NCBI GenBank assembly: GCA_021432635.1
Contig: MU270050.1
Span: forward strand, 496,001 to 560,000
Source: Thozetella sp. PMI_491
Taxonomy: Eukaryota > Ascomycota > Sordariomycetes > Chaetosphaeriales > Chaetosphaeriaceae
DNA length: 64,000 nucleotides
Reading direction: 5' to 3'
Positions within the stretch are counted from its first letter, which is position 1. Every line of letters begins with the position of its first letter. The position numbers were made by a program, and so were the translations under genes. Below the pieces are notes generated by a model that was not told the DNA's origin, searched no databases, and saw nothing but the letters and a program-made list of their open reading frames with translations. This document shows positions 11,076 through 23,080 of the stretch, piece by piece.

Positions 11076-12679
11076 CTAATCCAGTCGGCACACTAACTTC
11101 GGCTTTTCCCACGACAAGAATGTCCGCTGCCGAATCCACGTGTCTTGACCAGGTAACACGGAAACATCAAACTGCCACAGTAAGCGCGCCAGAATTAGCC
11201 GCAGCTCTACCAAAGCAAGATTTTGTCCAATGCAGTTTCTGGGACCGTAGCTGAAAGGTTTGAAGACTTCTCGGCAGTCTCCAGCATATTGCCCGCCTCC
11301 CTCCTGATCAATCCATCGCTCCGGTGCAAATCGAAGAGGCTCCTCAAAGTAGCTCGGCGAACGGTAAGCGGCAAACTGAGCAATCCCTACGACTGTGCCT
11401 CCGGGCAGAAATCGGCCATCTACGAAAGCACCGCCTGGAGGCACCGTGCGTGGCATGTTGATGGCTCCAGGGGGATATATCCTCAAAGCTTCGTTGATGA
11501 CAGCATTGAGAAATGCAACGCAGGAAGTAGAAGCAGGGGTCATTTCATCCACAGCGTCGAAGGTAGATCTGAGAACTCCCACCAATGTTGCGTTCACCTC
11601 CGGGTTCTGTGCGAGAAGAAATATGGCACCGGAGAGAAGTGTTGCTATGGTCTCCGATCCTGCAATGACAAGCAGTTGGGAGTTGAGATACAGCTCTTCA
11701 GTTGTAAGCCACGCGTCTTTCTCTTGGCTCTGGTTGATATTTGGCAAGATGTAGCTCATGAAGTCGTGCTGGGCAGGGGCCATAGCCCGCCGCGCTTCCA
11801 CCATGTGCACGATGTTGTTCATGTGACTTCGGGCTTCTCTGACAAGTGCTTTGGGTATAAACCACGATACGAGCCGACCCAGTCCGGGTATCATAGCCAC
11901 CACCAAGCTGCGCGCAATAAGTTTCATTCCTGGAAACACTCGCGCCACCCATGGATGGTATTTTCCAGATTGGAGACACCCAAAAGACTTGCCAAACACA
12001 AGGGTGCTGGTGATATCAAAGGTGGTGAAGTTGAACCAGTCGACAAGATTTATATGCCCTTTGCTAGCCCTGGCTTGTTCTAGACGCGCCATGAGAGCAT
12101 TGACGTGGCTCATGAGAGTGGCATCATAGCTCCTAAGTGCCCTCTCTGAAAAAGCGGGAGCAATTGCACGGCGGTGGCGCCCGTGGTTGACATCGTCGCA
12201 AGATATCATCGGCTTGGCGGGTGCGAAGAATTCGAAATCGTCTCCAGGGAACTCGAGTTCTTCTTTGAGCATTTCTCGAGGCAAGGGGACATGGGAAGCA
12301 GAACTCTCGGCAGGCGTCAGCATGGACCGAGTCCGGGCTCCATAGATATCCTTCCATGCCTGCAAGCTAATGTACGAAAGCTGGCCAGGTGCGATCCGTA
12401 CCACGGGTCCGTACCTCTCGTGGAGCTCGGACCATTTATGCACAGTATTGCCACGCCACTCCTGAATGAGACGAGGTAGCTCTGAGCCAGAATATACCAA
12501 TGGGCCGGGATAGGAGGCCAAAGGGTGGAAAAATGCGTTGTAAATGAATCTGGCTGTGAGGAAAACCAGGACAAAACCAGCCTGTATTCACCCGATAAGA
12601 GATTGCCTGCAAGGATGGGGACTGAGGACTATACCAGGCTGGTGGCTCCTACAACGACGCCCGCGGCGGAGATCTGCAT
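11076..12679 (-). CDS. Cytochrome P450 monooxygenase, 516 aa, complete
   Basis: complement(join(11076..12581,12635..12679)). The large exon is open without an ATG at its start; reading upstream gives FIYNAFFHPLASYPGP, and a 15-codon first exon (starting MQISAAG) across a 53-base GTATAG...TACAG intron completes the membrane anchor. Landmarks: the proline-rich hinge YPGP, the I-helix AGSET (about 322-326), K-helix EALR (379-382), FAPERW and the heme loop FSYGPRNCIG with Cys at about 465. All catalytic motifs are intact and the length is normal. The pattern resembles fungal CYPs often labelled isotrichodermin C-15 hydroxylase-like, but the substrate cannot be read from the sequence. It is convergent with the 9.1 kb P450; a CGG-N6-CCG palindrome lies about 280 bases upstream of the start. 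Confidence 0.88.
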
Positions 12680-14592
12680 GATGAACTGGGCCACGGTAAA
12701 TGTACGCTTGACGATATCTCCTATGATTATTCTAGGGAGCATGAGGAAGCCAGCAAGCAAGTCCTTGCATTTGAGTTTTCTTTATATATGCAAACCGGTC
12801 TGGTGAGGTAGTATGTGATATGGTCTCTTTTTCTGCTACTTAGGAAGGTGTGCCTCTTCCGGTAATGGGCGGCCGCAAACTGCTACTGCAAAGTGGTTTC
12901 GAAATAGTACAGCGGCATCTGCAACGCCTCTCAGCACTTGGCCGCGCGGAAAATCCTTTCGGCCTAGGCCGCGCGATTAGGCGGCATCCGCTGCACGGCA
13001 TCGATAATCGCTTCAGCTCTGACCGCTTATCTGGCTGGACGTGGCGTTTTGGCCGACATTTACCGTATCCTTTGAATGCACTCTGATCCTCGGTCCTCCT
13101 CTGTGCAGAGCGTTTGGGGGCAGCCGAGCGCGATACAAGGCTATCTTCGTCCCAGTGTGCAAGGCTGCGCGAGGCAAAGGATCTGGATTAGTAAGGTCTG
13201 AGGCGACCGACATTTAAGTTAAGGATGTTTGATGGCCTCAGACGTATTATTCCATCCACGGGTAGCTTCCTAATAGGTTAAACTTGTACCGCAGCACGGC
13301 GATTGTCATTTCCTACATTAGTGCGTCGAAAGTATTTGGATTCGCGCAGCGTCTCTAGGAGGACACGGGCCTCTGCCGTCCCTATTGGGATAATATGTGC
13401 CATCGTCACTAGTTTGTTCGCTGTCGTCACTGTCTCGTAATCTCTGGCGTCCTAATCATCCCCGAGTAAGTTGAAGGCGGCGGGGATTATTAACGTCTGA
13501 GCGGATGACTTTGTTGGCGAAGGTGTAGATGTCGACGATGTTGGTGATTTTATTGTGGATGCAATTGTCGTGGAGCTTAAACATGCCTTACCATCCACAT
13601 GGATTCGATCTGCATATGTAAGGTTGTATGTGCGATTTAGTAGCGCATTCATGAGCGAATATTTCATTGAGGGTCTAATGAGGTACACGAATGTTACAAA
13701 CATGGTTACTCTCTCCGCGAGGCTTCTTGGCTAGCCGGAAAGGCAGCTCGTTAGTCAGGTGGCAGGAGAATCTCGCGGGGCCGTACAGCTGGTTCCTGGC
13801 TGGGCAAATGCACGTTTGATGCGGCCACCTGCCTAGCAGCTGGCAGCTCGCGGTGCAGCAAAACGGCAGGGCCAAAAGTGATGGCTATCCCGGGAGGAGC
13901 AGGTTGCTGTTCGGCCCGACATCGAGGACCTGGGACCACCAGAAGGAATCCGGCCGGTACGGCGGGACAACCTATTCGGCGGAAACGCCCGAGGCCAGCG
14001 CCGCGGAGCCGCACGAGGACGACCGAGCCGCTCGGCGCCCAAGATACCATCTACAGGTGGAACGTGCGTCGCAGTAACAACAATTGCAAATATGCACCGG
14101 TCTCCCGCGGTGCCCACTGGCGTCATCATCGATGTCAAGAATGCCTGCACCTTCCAAATGGCGTCCAACGGCGGCAGGTGCATGGGCCAGCACCCAGCGC
14201 TGGCGTTCAAGGCGGCCCACTCCACCAGAGCGAGCAAGACTACAGAATCTCACGGGTATAGATGCCATGTACTTATAAAGTAAAGCGAACACGCAGCTTC
14301 AACGCTTGCTAGGCTCTTCTCGAGAATTCCGAGATCCCAATCATGGCTGTGTGACGGAACAAAAAGCGTGCGGCTAGCCATAGATTTCTCAGAACGCGGT
14401 GGGCTATGCCTTCCCAAAGCATGGTCCGCTTGAATTCGTGACTGCTTGATACACGGTCTAGACCACCGCACCTGCGAAAAGCGACTAGCACTATGAAAAG
14501 ACGACGAAGGTGTCGGGCTTTGTGATGAAGAACAAAACAATCGAGTGTCACCTTGTCCTCCTCGCCTGGGGAATGTCTGGTTCCGTGGCCAC
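12680..14592. other. P450 promoter and unassigned GC-rich stretch
   Basis: 12680-13080 is the GC-rich 5-prime flank of the P450. A 78-codon frame without a start (13500-13736, +) and overlapping open frames on both strands at about 13850-14260 have GC-rich third positions but no motif I recognise. They may be remnants of a gene or chance openness of GC-rich DNA. I make no gene call. Confidence 0.4.
12960..12971. promoter_or_regulatory. CGG-N6-CCG palindrome, candidate Zn2Cys6 binding site
   Basis: CGGCCTAGGCCG is a perfect palindrome with CGG half-sites 6 bases apart, the arrangement bound by many dimeric Zn2Cys6 regulators. It sits about 280 bases upstream of the P450 start at 12679, and a Zn2Cys6 gene lies at 23.1 kb. 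A single occurrence could be chance. Confidence 0.35.
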
Positions 14593-14630
14593 CACACCCA
14601 CGTACACACACACACACGTACGCACGCACA

Positions 14631-14660
<30 letters not shown>
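14593..14660. repeat. (CA)n / (GA)n compound microsatellite
   Basis: An interrupted CA tract (14593-14634) runs directly into about 13 GA units (14635-14660) that end at the ATG of the next gene, so the tract would be its 5-prime leader. Confidence 0.9.
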
Positions 14661-15216
<556 letters not shown>

Positions 15217-15421
15217 CGGCGAGGATGACGACGAGAATGACGAGGATGAGGAAGAGCAACAGCAGCAGCAATAACAGGGAGGGGGGTCCGGGAACAATAT
15301 TATTCATTAATACACCAGTCGTTGCTCGCGTGATTTCTCTAACATGCGCCCGGTGCTTCCCGTGAAAGAACCCATGTGAATCTCCATGTCTCGTAGTGAG
15401 AACCATGATGGTGCTGTACCC

Positions 15422-16777
15422 CTAGCCCGCTGGGCAAGACGGACTACAATCCGAATGCATATGTGGACAGTATCTGGCGAACGGCCTCCGAACATAGCGA
15501 TAGTAGTTGAGACAGCCCTTTTGGCTACACCAAAAAAGGCCAAAACCCTCGTCATCCTCGGTGAGGTTATACGAGTCCGGGTCGAGGGCCTGCCACCAGC
15601 CTACGTTAACGTACCCTGGCACATGCCCGAGAGGCACAATGGTAATAATGCGCCTGTACTTTAGCTGTAAACATTCTCGGCTAGCGGGGCAGGGTATCAC
15701 GTCGACCTCGACCCACGAGGTACCATTCGTGGAAATTCCTGTAGTACTAAGACTGCCTCGGTGAGACCCAGAACCAAGCTTCTGCTCGGCATTTGTGCGG
15801 CATGTCGGGAAGTGGATATCTCGCACAGACATAAGCGGCCAACCGCGATCAAGATGTTGCTTCCCTGGATAGTAAAGGCAGCTGCACCGGTTTGCGTCGA
15901 AGCAGAGCATCTCTGGTAGACGACCAGGTGGTAGCTCCGGAGCCATATACTCTGCCACGCCAGGACGGAGCTCTTCGTTCAATTTCTGATATACTAGCTC
16001 GGGGGTGAGATCCTGTTCGCTGCTCAGCTCCGGGAGGTCAAGGTGGCCGACCCACGCGAGCTCAAGTCTGACATGGTTCTTTCTGTCGCCTTCGATATAG
16101 GCCTCAGGAAGCCAGCCTGTGAGCGCCTTAGTGTAGTGAGTACAGCTGTGGTGTTTAGGGAGATGACATGTGTCGTGGCAATAGTGATTGGTCAGATGGA
16201 CCCTTGCTTGGAGACCAGCACTTCCTGTGTCAAACTCAAATATACCATGTGCAATGGAAGCAATGTCTTTCCATTTTATGACGCTGTGCTCGCAAACGCG
16301 AACAAATCCCTCGTGCCCGATGCAGACCCTCGATGAAGACTGGGGATTATATCGCTCACGTGCTGAAAACATAGCCCTCGGATGGTCGATCCCACACCCT
16401 GAGCAATGTAGAGCCTCGGTAATAAGTCGATCGACCTTCGGTTGCCAAGTCGGACTTCGGCGTGCCGCCCGACAGTCTTTGCAGTAGCTGCTTATATCCC
16501 TAGCCAGCAGAGGGCCAAGCTTCTCCACAGGCCACTGCTTTCCAGAAATTTGCTGCCAAGGGTTAAGCCAGCCATCCCAGCCATCCAGCCTAAGAGAATG
16601 ACTACTACTAAACTCCGGAGAAGAGTAGAGGCGTAAGAAAAGCCGACAGGCCCGTCTCAGACACTGGAGGCTCAGGAGATCTAGCTGATGCATCATCAGA
16701 AGGAGCATCTCCTCGGGCAGCTGGCAGAGACGGCTGCATTGTTGGTTATGGAATATAGCGGCCACTAGAGGGTCCAT
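15422..16777 (-). CDS. F-box domain protein
   Basis: Single exon, 451 aa from the Met at 16777 (MDPLVAAIF). The frame stays open upstream to 17161, but that extension has no domain. An F-box-like helix set LCQLPEEMLLLMMHQLDLLSL occupies about residues 15-50, starting with the L-P-E-E-M/I-L signature that binds SKP1 in SCF ubiquitin ligases. A Cys-rich segment follows (about 95-130: CKDC, CSGCG), with scattered CxxC/His pairs and several Trp-rich segments typical of fungal F-box proteins of unknown target. It is tail-to-tail with the low-complexity gene at 14.7 kb. Substrate unknown. Confidence 0.7.
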   Translation of the reverse strand: MDPLVAAIFHNQQCSRLCQLPEEMLLLMMHQLDLLSLQCLRRACRLFLRLYSSPEFSSSHSLRLDGWDGWLNPWQQISGKQWPVEKLGPLLARDISSYCKDCRAARRSPTWQPKVDRLITEALHCSGCGIDHPRAMFSARERYNPQSSSRVCIGHEGFVRVCEHSVIKWKDIASIAHGIFEFDTGSAGLQARVHLTNHYCHDTCHLPKHHSCTHYTKALTGWLPEAYIEGDRKNHVRLELAWVGHLDLPELSSEQDLTPELVYQKLNEELRPGVAEYMAPELPPGRLPEMLCFDANRCSCLYYPGKQHLDRGWPLMSVRDIHFPTCRTNAEQKLGSGSHRGSLSTTGISTNGTSWVEVDVIPCPASRECLQLKYRRIITIVPLGHVPGYVNVGWWQALDPDSYNLTEDDEGFGLFWCSQKGCLNYYRYVRRPFARYCPHMHSDCSPSCPAG

Positions 16778-18442
16778 GCCGGGCCTATAACAGCGACAGG
16801 AGACTGGCAGCCTCGCTCGTGCCGTCCAAGTGGACGGTACCACGAAGGGTGGAATGGGACGGCTTTGGCTATCTGCCTTAGTGACACGTCTTCCACCCAT
16901 GGTGATACTTCCAAGCCGGGCTAGAGCACTGTAGAGCATAGTAGTCCCAATTTGGGTATCGTAGCAACCCGATGTAAAGACGTAGAGGATGGGCGCGAAG
17001 AAGAACGAGAGTGGGTAGGTAGATGAGGGCATCTCTAAGGGAGAAATATGGAAAGCGTCGATGGGAGATTTATGGCCCGTCTCAGGTTGGCAATGTTTCT
17101 TCGTATGCCAAGTGCTAAAAATGTGATCGCAGCGCCCCTTCAGCGCCCCTTCGTACGGCAAGGTTCAGCCCCTGGTTGGAACGGGCGAACCTTCAGGCGC
17201 TTCTCCACACTAAGTGGCCTAAAAATTGCTGCAATGAACTTCCATTACAACGATGCCCACCTTAGTCAGTCGTATCTCTTTGAATATAATCATTATGTCG
17301 TATTGCCTTTGGAAATAGCGAAAGCGGTCTGCACCCGTATCAAAGCTGGCCCGTGACCTGATACCCACAGCACATTCACAGTAGGTTTCTTTACTCTACT
17401 GCTCAAAATCTCTAATTAGTACTACCTTTGCAAGCAGATACGAGGAAATGAGCGCCAGCTTACCGCTTTGAATCGATACATGCGGTAATAAAAGGCCACA
17501 ATGTCCGTAACTAGTGAGTCGCAATTAGCACAGCTTTTATTCTTAAGTTCACGTTAAGTAGGTCCTCTAGTCGAGGGAATTGTTTACCAGTATAATACTA
17601 CAAGCCCAGATATACTCTACGCGCTCTATATATACGAGAATGACCTTCTTCTTGTTCTTCGCAATGTTGAAAAGACCTACAAGGTATTCCCCGTGATACA
17701 AGACCTAGGCGCGGTAGTTAGCTGTGGTAGACTCACGACTCAGATGAGAGCTAAAAGCAGACCGTTGATGGCCAAGATCTTCGATTTTAGCTATACAAAC
17801 CCAAAATGGTTAGAATTAACTACTGACTAATAAGCCTAGACATGCCAGTTTGGTGTGGCTAAAATACACATGGCGCTGTAGTAGCTGGCCCTGATGATAC
17901 CTCGACACTCGACTAATAAAGTCGAAAGCAGCCTTTTCGCTGACAGGTTATGGAGAGAGCCCTAGAAGGGGAGCTATACCTAGTAGCCGAGACTCTTTAA
18001 ACATACCAGATGGACTAAATCACTTGAATGCAGGAATAAAGACTGCTAGAAAATAAAATTATGCCAATACTAGCTAGAATGCTTGTCCGTCATCACCAGA
18101 ATGTTCAGCTAGTACTGTTGCTTTGTGCCTGGCGAAGGGCGATGCGCAAGGACAATATCTCTTGCGGCATGACTTGCTAGTTGCCACACAACGCCTATTT
18201 CTAGGCTTAAATTGGTTGGATCACTACTCGCAATTGCATGGCTAGGCTGTAGCGGCAAAGGAGAAGCAACCGCGACTGGTAAAAGCACTAGGTGCACTTT
18301 ACGCATTTTTCACATCTCTCGTACGAGTTATGAGTGAGGAGAATCTCGTTGCTCAGATGCAGTGGATTCATCATGGTCTGCTAAGATAGGTCGCGAAAAG
18401 GTGCTATGACAAGACATGGAGCTGTAGTCTCCGTGGAGTAGC
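16778..18442. other. F-box 5-prime flank and AT-rich intergenic DNA
   Basis: 16778-17161 is open in the F-box frame but probably leader. 17400-18440 is AT-rich with TATA-like runs (for example near 17625) and no coding signal. It may contain a decayed repeat; no element ends were identified. Confidence 0.45.
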
Positions 18443-20135
18443 TCAGCAAGTTGCATTCTTCCTCCGCCACCTCGGACCCATCCACTGTAAAAAAATGGTG
18501 GTAAGAACACTTCCACTGACAATTAAGCCTGTAATAATACCAGCGCTCCCGTCAAGACCAACACTAGTAATCATAGATCCAAACCTAAGGAACCATTAGC
18601 ACCCGCTTACGTGCTCCTGTTCTGTTATGCTTCGTGGGTTAACTCACCAGAATGGGCCGATAAAGCCCCAAACCTGGCGAACAAAATTGACAAAGACACC
18701 AATGGCTGCGGAATCTTGGGGATACGAATCCACAGCGTAGGTTATCAGCACTGTGGTGACGATCTGGTTGCCGCCGGCAGCAATAGCGGCGCCAACAAGT
18801 GGCGAGAGGTTCCAAGTACTGCCGGCTTGCTTTAGACATACCAGGAAGACAATAATACCGGCTATAGCAAGGGCATAGCCGACATGACTGAGCCACAGTC
18901 GGAACTCGGGCTCTGTATCTGGTTTATGTCGCCGCTGCCTCGTCATCCATTGGTCAGACAGAAAACCACCGATCTGCTCGCCCAAGACAGAGCCGGTGAT
19001 GATGCTAATATTTTGGAGGCCCACTTGCTGGGTATTGAAGTGGAAGTACTTGACAAAGAGCTGCGGGATCTCGATGGCAATGAGAACGGAAGAAAATAAG
19101 AAAACCATGGCGTAAGCTACGGCAGGAATGAGCACGGCGGGACGGGCTATAAGGGCAAGTGGGTGGATGAAGTCCCAGAAAGTGAAGGGTTTCGGATCGA
19201 TACGTCGGAATTTGAACAGACTGGTGTTTGAGGAGGCCGGAATACCATCGTGACTACGAATATATCGTGTCTCGTAGCCTAAGAATATGTAGAGAATGAT
19301 CTGAATCGCGTTGACCTGTTTATGATGTAGTAGTTAGTTTACCATGGCAGGCAATAGTTGCCACACAGAGCGACTAACACAAGCGAGAGTCCAGTAGATC
19401 CAGCGATATCCAACTCTCAGGGAAACAAATCCGAATATCAGTGGGGCGGTAGGAACGCCGAGGGTGACCATAAGAGTCCAGATGCCCATGTAGCGAGCGC
19501 GCTGGTGCCTGAAGAAGCACTCCGAGACCACACCACTGCCAACGGCTGCAGCCGGACAGATGAACAAGGCAGTAATTGCCCGGCAGAGACCCATTGTACC
19601 GTAGGAGGGGCTCTTAGCGCAGCCGATGTTCCCGACAGCACTGACAAGTAAAGACAGCAGGAAGATCGGCCTGCGGCCGAACCGGTCTGACAGCGGCTTC
19701 CAGACGAGCGGCGCCACACCAATGATGCAGATGACCAAAGATGTTAGATAGCTGGCATGTTCGATAGTGACGTCGAAATCAACAGCAATATCCTCAAAGG
19801 CTGACTGAATTGCCGCTGCGGTGAAAGTAGCCATCATGCCGTGAAATGCAACGAGCAGAAGATTGACGATTTTCCGTAGAGTTGTCAGTTAATCAAGTCT
19901 TGCTATAAAAATCTGGTGGTGTCTTGTAAAACTCTAGCTATGGGCGTACCTTATGATCTGGCCAGTTTAACGGATCAGTATCATCCATCTCGGGGAGGGG
20001 TTCTAAGCACGCGGTGCCGTGGCGCGCAACGAGGTACGCATGGTGTTCCTCGGATATGGAAGCAGCCTCAACGTGCATGGCTACGCCACTGCTCCGCTTC
20101 TGTTCGATATCCGAGTCGTTAGGAGCTGTTGTCAT
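18443..20135 (-). CDS. MFS transporter (DHA1-like) with a suspect splice acceptor
   Basis: complement(join(18443..18584,18648..19315,19379..19873,19950..20135)), 496 aa. Exon 1 carries the DPLNWP motif found before TM1 in fungal DHA1 drug:H+ antiporters. Exon 2 has motif A as SDRFGRRP between TM2 and TM3. Introns of 63 bases at 19316-19378 (GTTAGT...CAG) and 18585-18647 (GTGAGT...TTAG, branch GCTAAT) rejoin frame exactly. The first intron (donor GTACGC, branch ACTGAC) should end just before 19873, but the sequence there reads CTACGG where CTACAG is expected. No other AG gives an open frame because an in-frame TAA precedes. The gene shares a divergent promoter with the P450 at 20.8 kb. Likely plasma-membrane efflux; it may be non-functional if the acceptor change is real. 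Confidence 0.75.
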
Positions 20136-20779
20136 GTTGATACAAGCTAGACAGATATAGATAGCTGATAGTAGAGGCGTGAAAGCAGGAGCGGCCGGCG
20201 GCAGATGGAGTATGCAAGAAGAAAATGCAGGCTCAAGTCGACCCAGCGCTCATTTATACTGGGCAGGACGAGAAGGAGCACTGGATTCTTTACCCCAGAT
20301 CCTCCCCTTGTCCGAGATAGCTTCGCTCCGGGGAAGTCTGGGGAAGATGGGTCTTGGATAGGTGTATGGGAGTTGCTCCGCGGAGCAGCTAGCCAATCGG
20401 GCGGAAGCTACCCGATGCTGGGGGCGATGAGCGGGGCCTGAGGTTAGCGCGACGTCATGCAGGTCGTTGGAATGGCTCTTCACTAGCTACCCCCCTCCGC
20501 AAGTTGGGGTCGTGGCGACGGGGTAGAAACAATTGGAGAGCGAGCGTAAGCCGACCCGGCGGATCCTATTGGTCCTACGTCCCGACCAGCAGATGTCCTA
20601 TCTAGACTCTAAGGTATCTGACGCTGACCGGAGCTTGAAGCATGGCGCGTTGCACAATCCTGGACTGCTTCTCAATAGGAGACCTCGGGCTACTAAAGAC
20701 CTGGCTTTCTCCTGTTGTCTTAGCTTGATCGTCATTCTATTCGCTATCTCACTCTTGCGGTACAAACACGCAAGTCAAG
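20136..20779. promoter_or_regulatory. Divergent promoter between MFS and P450 genes
   Basis: About 640 bases separate two divergently transcribed genes. Seen: a perfect 12-base palindrome GCTCCGCGGAGC at 20375-20386, containing CCG and CGG half-sites, and a CCAAT box within AGCCAATCGG just after it. Both are typical of fungal promoters; actual factor binding is inference. Confidence 0.45.
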
Positions 20780-22587
20780 ATGGGCTCTTTCTTCGTTGAT
20801 TTGATCCAGTCACCCGCATCAGCAATGCATTCGGCTGTCACAGTCGCGGGGGTTGGCGGCTTGGTATATCTTATCATCTACGTCGTCTACCAGCGCTTCT
20901 TCCACCCTTTGGCCAAATACCCTGGACCATTCCTTGCATCAGTCACGGACCTTTGGCAAGTATCGCAGTTCCTCTCGCTCAAGCAGCCCTATACCTTGAC
21001 CGAATTGCACGAGAAATATGGCCAGTTTGTACGCTACGGCCCGGACAAGCTCTCCGTCACAGCCGAGGACGCCATCCCCATCCTCTACCAAAAGGGCGGG
21101 CGCATGATGCCCAAGACTGAATTCTACGATGCGTATGGCTCGACTCACCCCAATGTCTTCGGCATGCGCGACGAGGCTGTAAGTGGCGTAAGATTTCCTT
21201 GAGGGCCAGCACCCGGGACTGACTCTAATCGCCAGGCGCACTCCGTCCGAAGACGCCACATGTCGCACAGTTTCTCCATATCCCATGTCAAGAAAATGGA
21301 GATATACTTAGATATGAATATCAAGATCCTCAAGGCGAAACTTGACAAGCTCAGCGAACGCGGCGAGATCTTTGACCTTAAGAAGCTCCTACAATACTAC
21401 GTGATCGACGTTCTCGGCGAGCTAGCTTTTAGCCAGAGCTTCGGCGTCCAGGTCGCTGACGATGAATCGTTGGTCCCGCCTGTGGTGGAGCATAGCCTTC
21501 TCGCCGCAGCTACAGGAGCGTGGCCATCCATGACATTTACGCTCAAGAGACATCTACCCAAGATCCCCATCAGGGGACTGCAACGTTTGTTTGAGGGTCG
21601 CGCTAAGTGTGCTGCGCTTGCCGCACGCTGCGTACAGAACCGGATGGCTGCCCTTGGCGATACCAAAGGCAGCGAGAATGAAGGCGGGCAAAGGACCGAC
21701 CTTCTAACTAGTCTGATTCTAGCCAAGCATCCTGACACCGGAGAACACCTCACGCAGGCCGACTTAGAGACAGAGGCATTTGGGTTCATGTAACTAGCTC
21801 CCGTATCCCTCTACACGTCAGACTCATCAGCTAATAAGGCTGCAGTATTGCCGGAACTCATACAACTAGTGCCACTACCTCTCTTCTGTTTTATCATCTC
21901 TTACACAACCCTGGGGTGATGGCCAAGTGCGTTGCCGAGATTGATGCGCAGTTACCATCGTTGGACGGGAACAGAATAGCATACTCCGTTGCCGACGTTG
22001 AGACGTCACTACCGTATCTACGTCAATGCGTCCGCGAGAACTTCCGCATCACACCGGTTTTTACCATGCCTCTAGCGCGCCGCGTAATGGCGCCTGAGGG
22101 TATCATGATTGCCGGCGAGCATATCAAGCAAGGTGTAAGTTTGATAGCAGCTTTAGGGAGAGAGATGGATGCCCATGGCGGTTCCCCGCTGACAGACATT
22201 CTGTAGACATCGGTTGCCGTCTGTAACCATGCCTTCCATCACAATCCGCGCGTCTGGGGTGAGGATCACAACATCTTCGACCCTAGCCGGTGGGATAAAC
22301 CAGAGACTGCAGCCCGTGCGAAGTATCTGATGCACTTCGGGCTGGGTGGGAGGCAGTGCATCGGCAAAACGTTGGCTCAGAGCAATATCTACAAGCTGAC
22401 CAGCACCCTGCTTAACGAATATGAGTTTGAACTGGCCGATGTTGATGGCAAGGCCGACGTTGAGTCGGACACCCTACGGGGGAAGCTTCCGCTCATGGTT
22501 AGTGTAGGCATCAGTGACCTAGAAGACTCATTACTGGTTAGGGCGACGAAAAGGGCCAGGGCCGTAGAGATTGAGGATAAGTTTTAG
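20780..22587 (+). CDS. Cytochrome P450 monooxygenase, 540 aa
   Basis: join(20780..21178,21236..21789,21846..22134,22207..22587). All junctions are canonical (GTAAGT, GTAACT, GTAAGT donors; CCAG, GCAG, GTAG acceptors) and keep phase. An N-terminal anchor precedes FFHPLAKYPGP. The I-helix IAGTHTT (about 319-325) is rebuilt across intron 2. The K-helix motif is ENFR (382-385) and the heme loop is FGLGGRQCIG with Cys at about 465. All essential residues are present. The layout resembles fungal P450s often annotated as benzoate 4-monooxygenase-like or pisatin-demethylase-like, but regiochemistry cannot be inferred. It is divergent from the MFS gene and upstream of the Zn2Cys6 gene on the same strand, which suggests co-regulation. 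Confidence 0.88.
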
Positions 22588-23080
22588 GATGGATTCAGAT
22601 ATTAAAGACAATCGTATGGGCTACTTTAAATATCTTAGCCTTGTAGTATGCCTCGAGGGGGCCCAGTCATGTTACGCTGGCTACCGATCTAGCGCTACTT
22701 GCCCAAGGCAGGTACCTAGATAGCTGAACCGGTGACTGAGCTGCTGTGAGGTAGAAATCTAATCACCTGCCTCCTAGAACCCTGAACCAGTAAGTGGAAT
22801 ATCGACCTCAGCTGCATGATCGGCCGCTAGGCTTGTGGCACAGACGCTCCGGGGGTGCTGAAACTTGGCCTCCACTCAGTAACTCTGGGGTAGAGATGCA
22901 TGCCGCGCTAAACCCAGTGAGTGGCGAGCGGGGTGCGGGGGGGACGGAGCGGCAACCCCCAGCTTTTTTGCAGTGCATATAGCACCGTCAATTTCCATCT
23001 TGGTCTTCCCGCAAACAGTCAACCGATACTGCGCACATAAGTGCACCTTCATCGCCACTCACATCATTTCCATCTTTGAG
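22588..23080. other. Intergenic, promoter of the Zn2Cys6 gene
   Basis: About 490 bases with a G/C-rich patch (22920-22960) and a short pyrimidine-rich stretch before the start at 23081. No gene or repeat recognised. Confidence 0.4.

Noticed and set aside
13850-14290. GC3-rich frames on both strands
   Set aside because: Could not choose a strand or find a motif; left as unassigned rather than called a gene.
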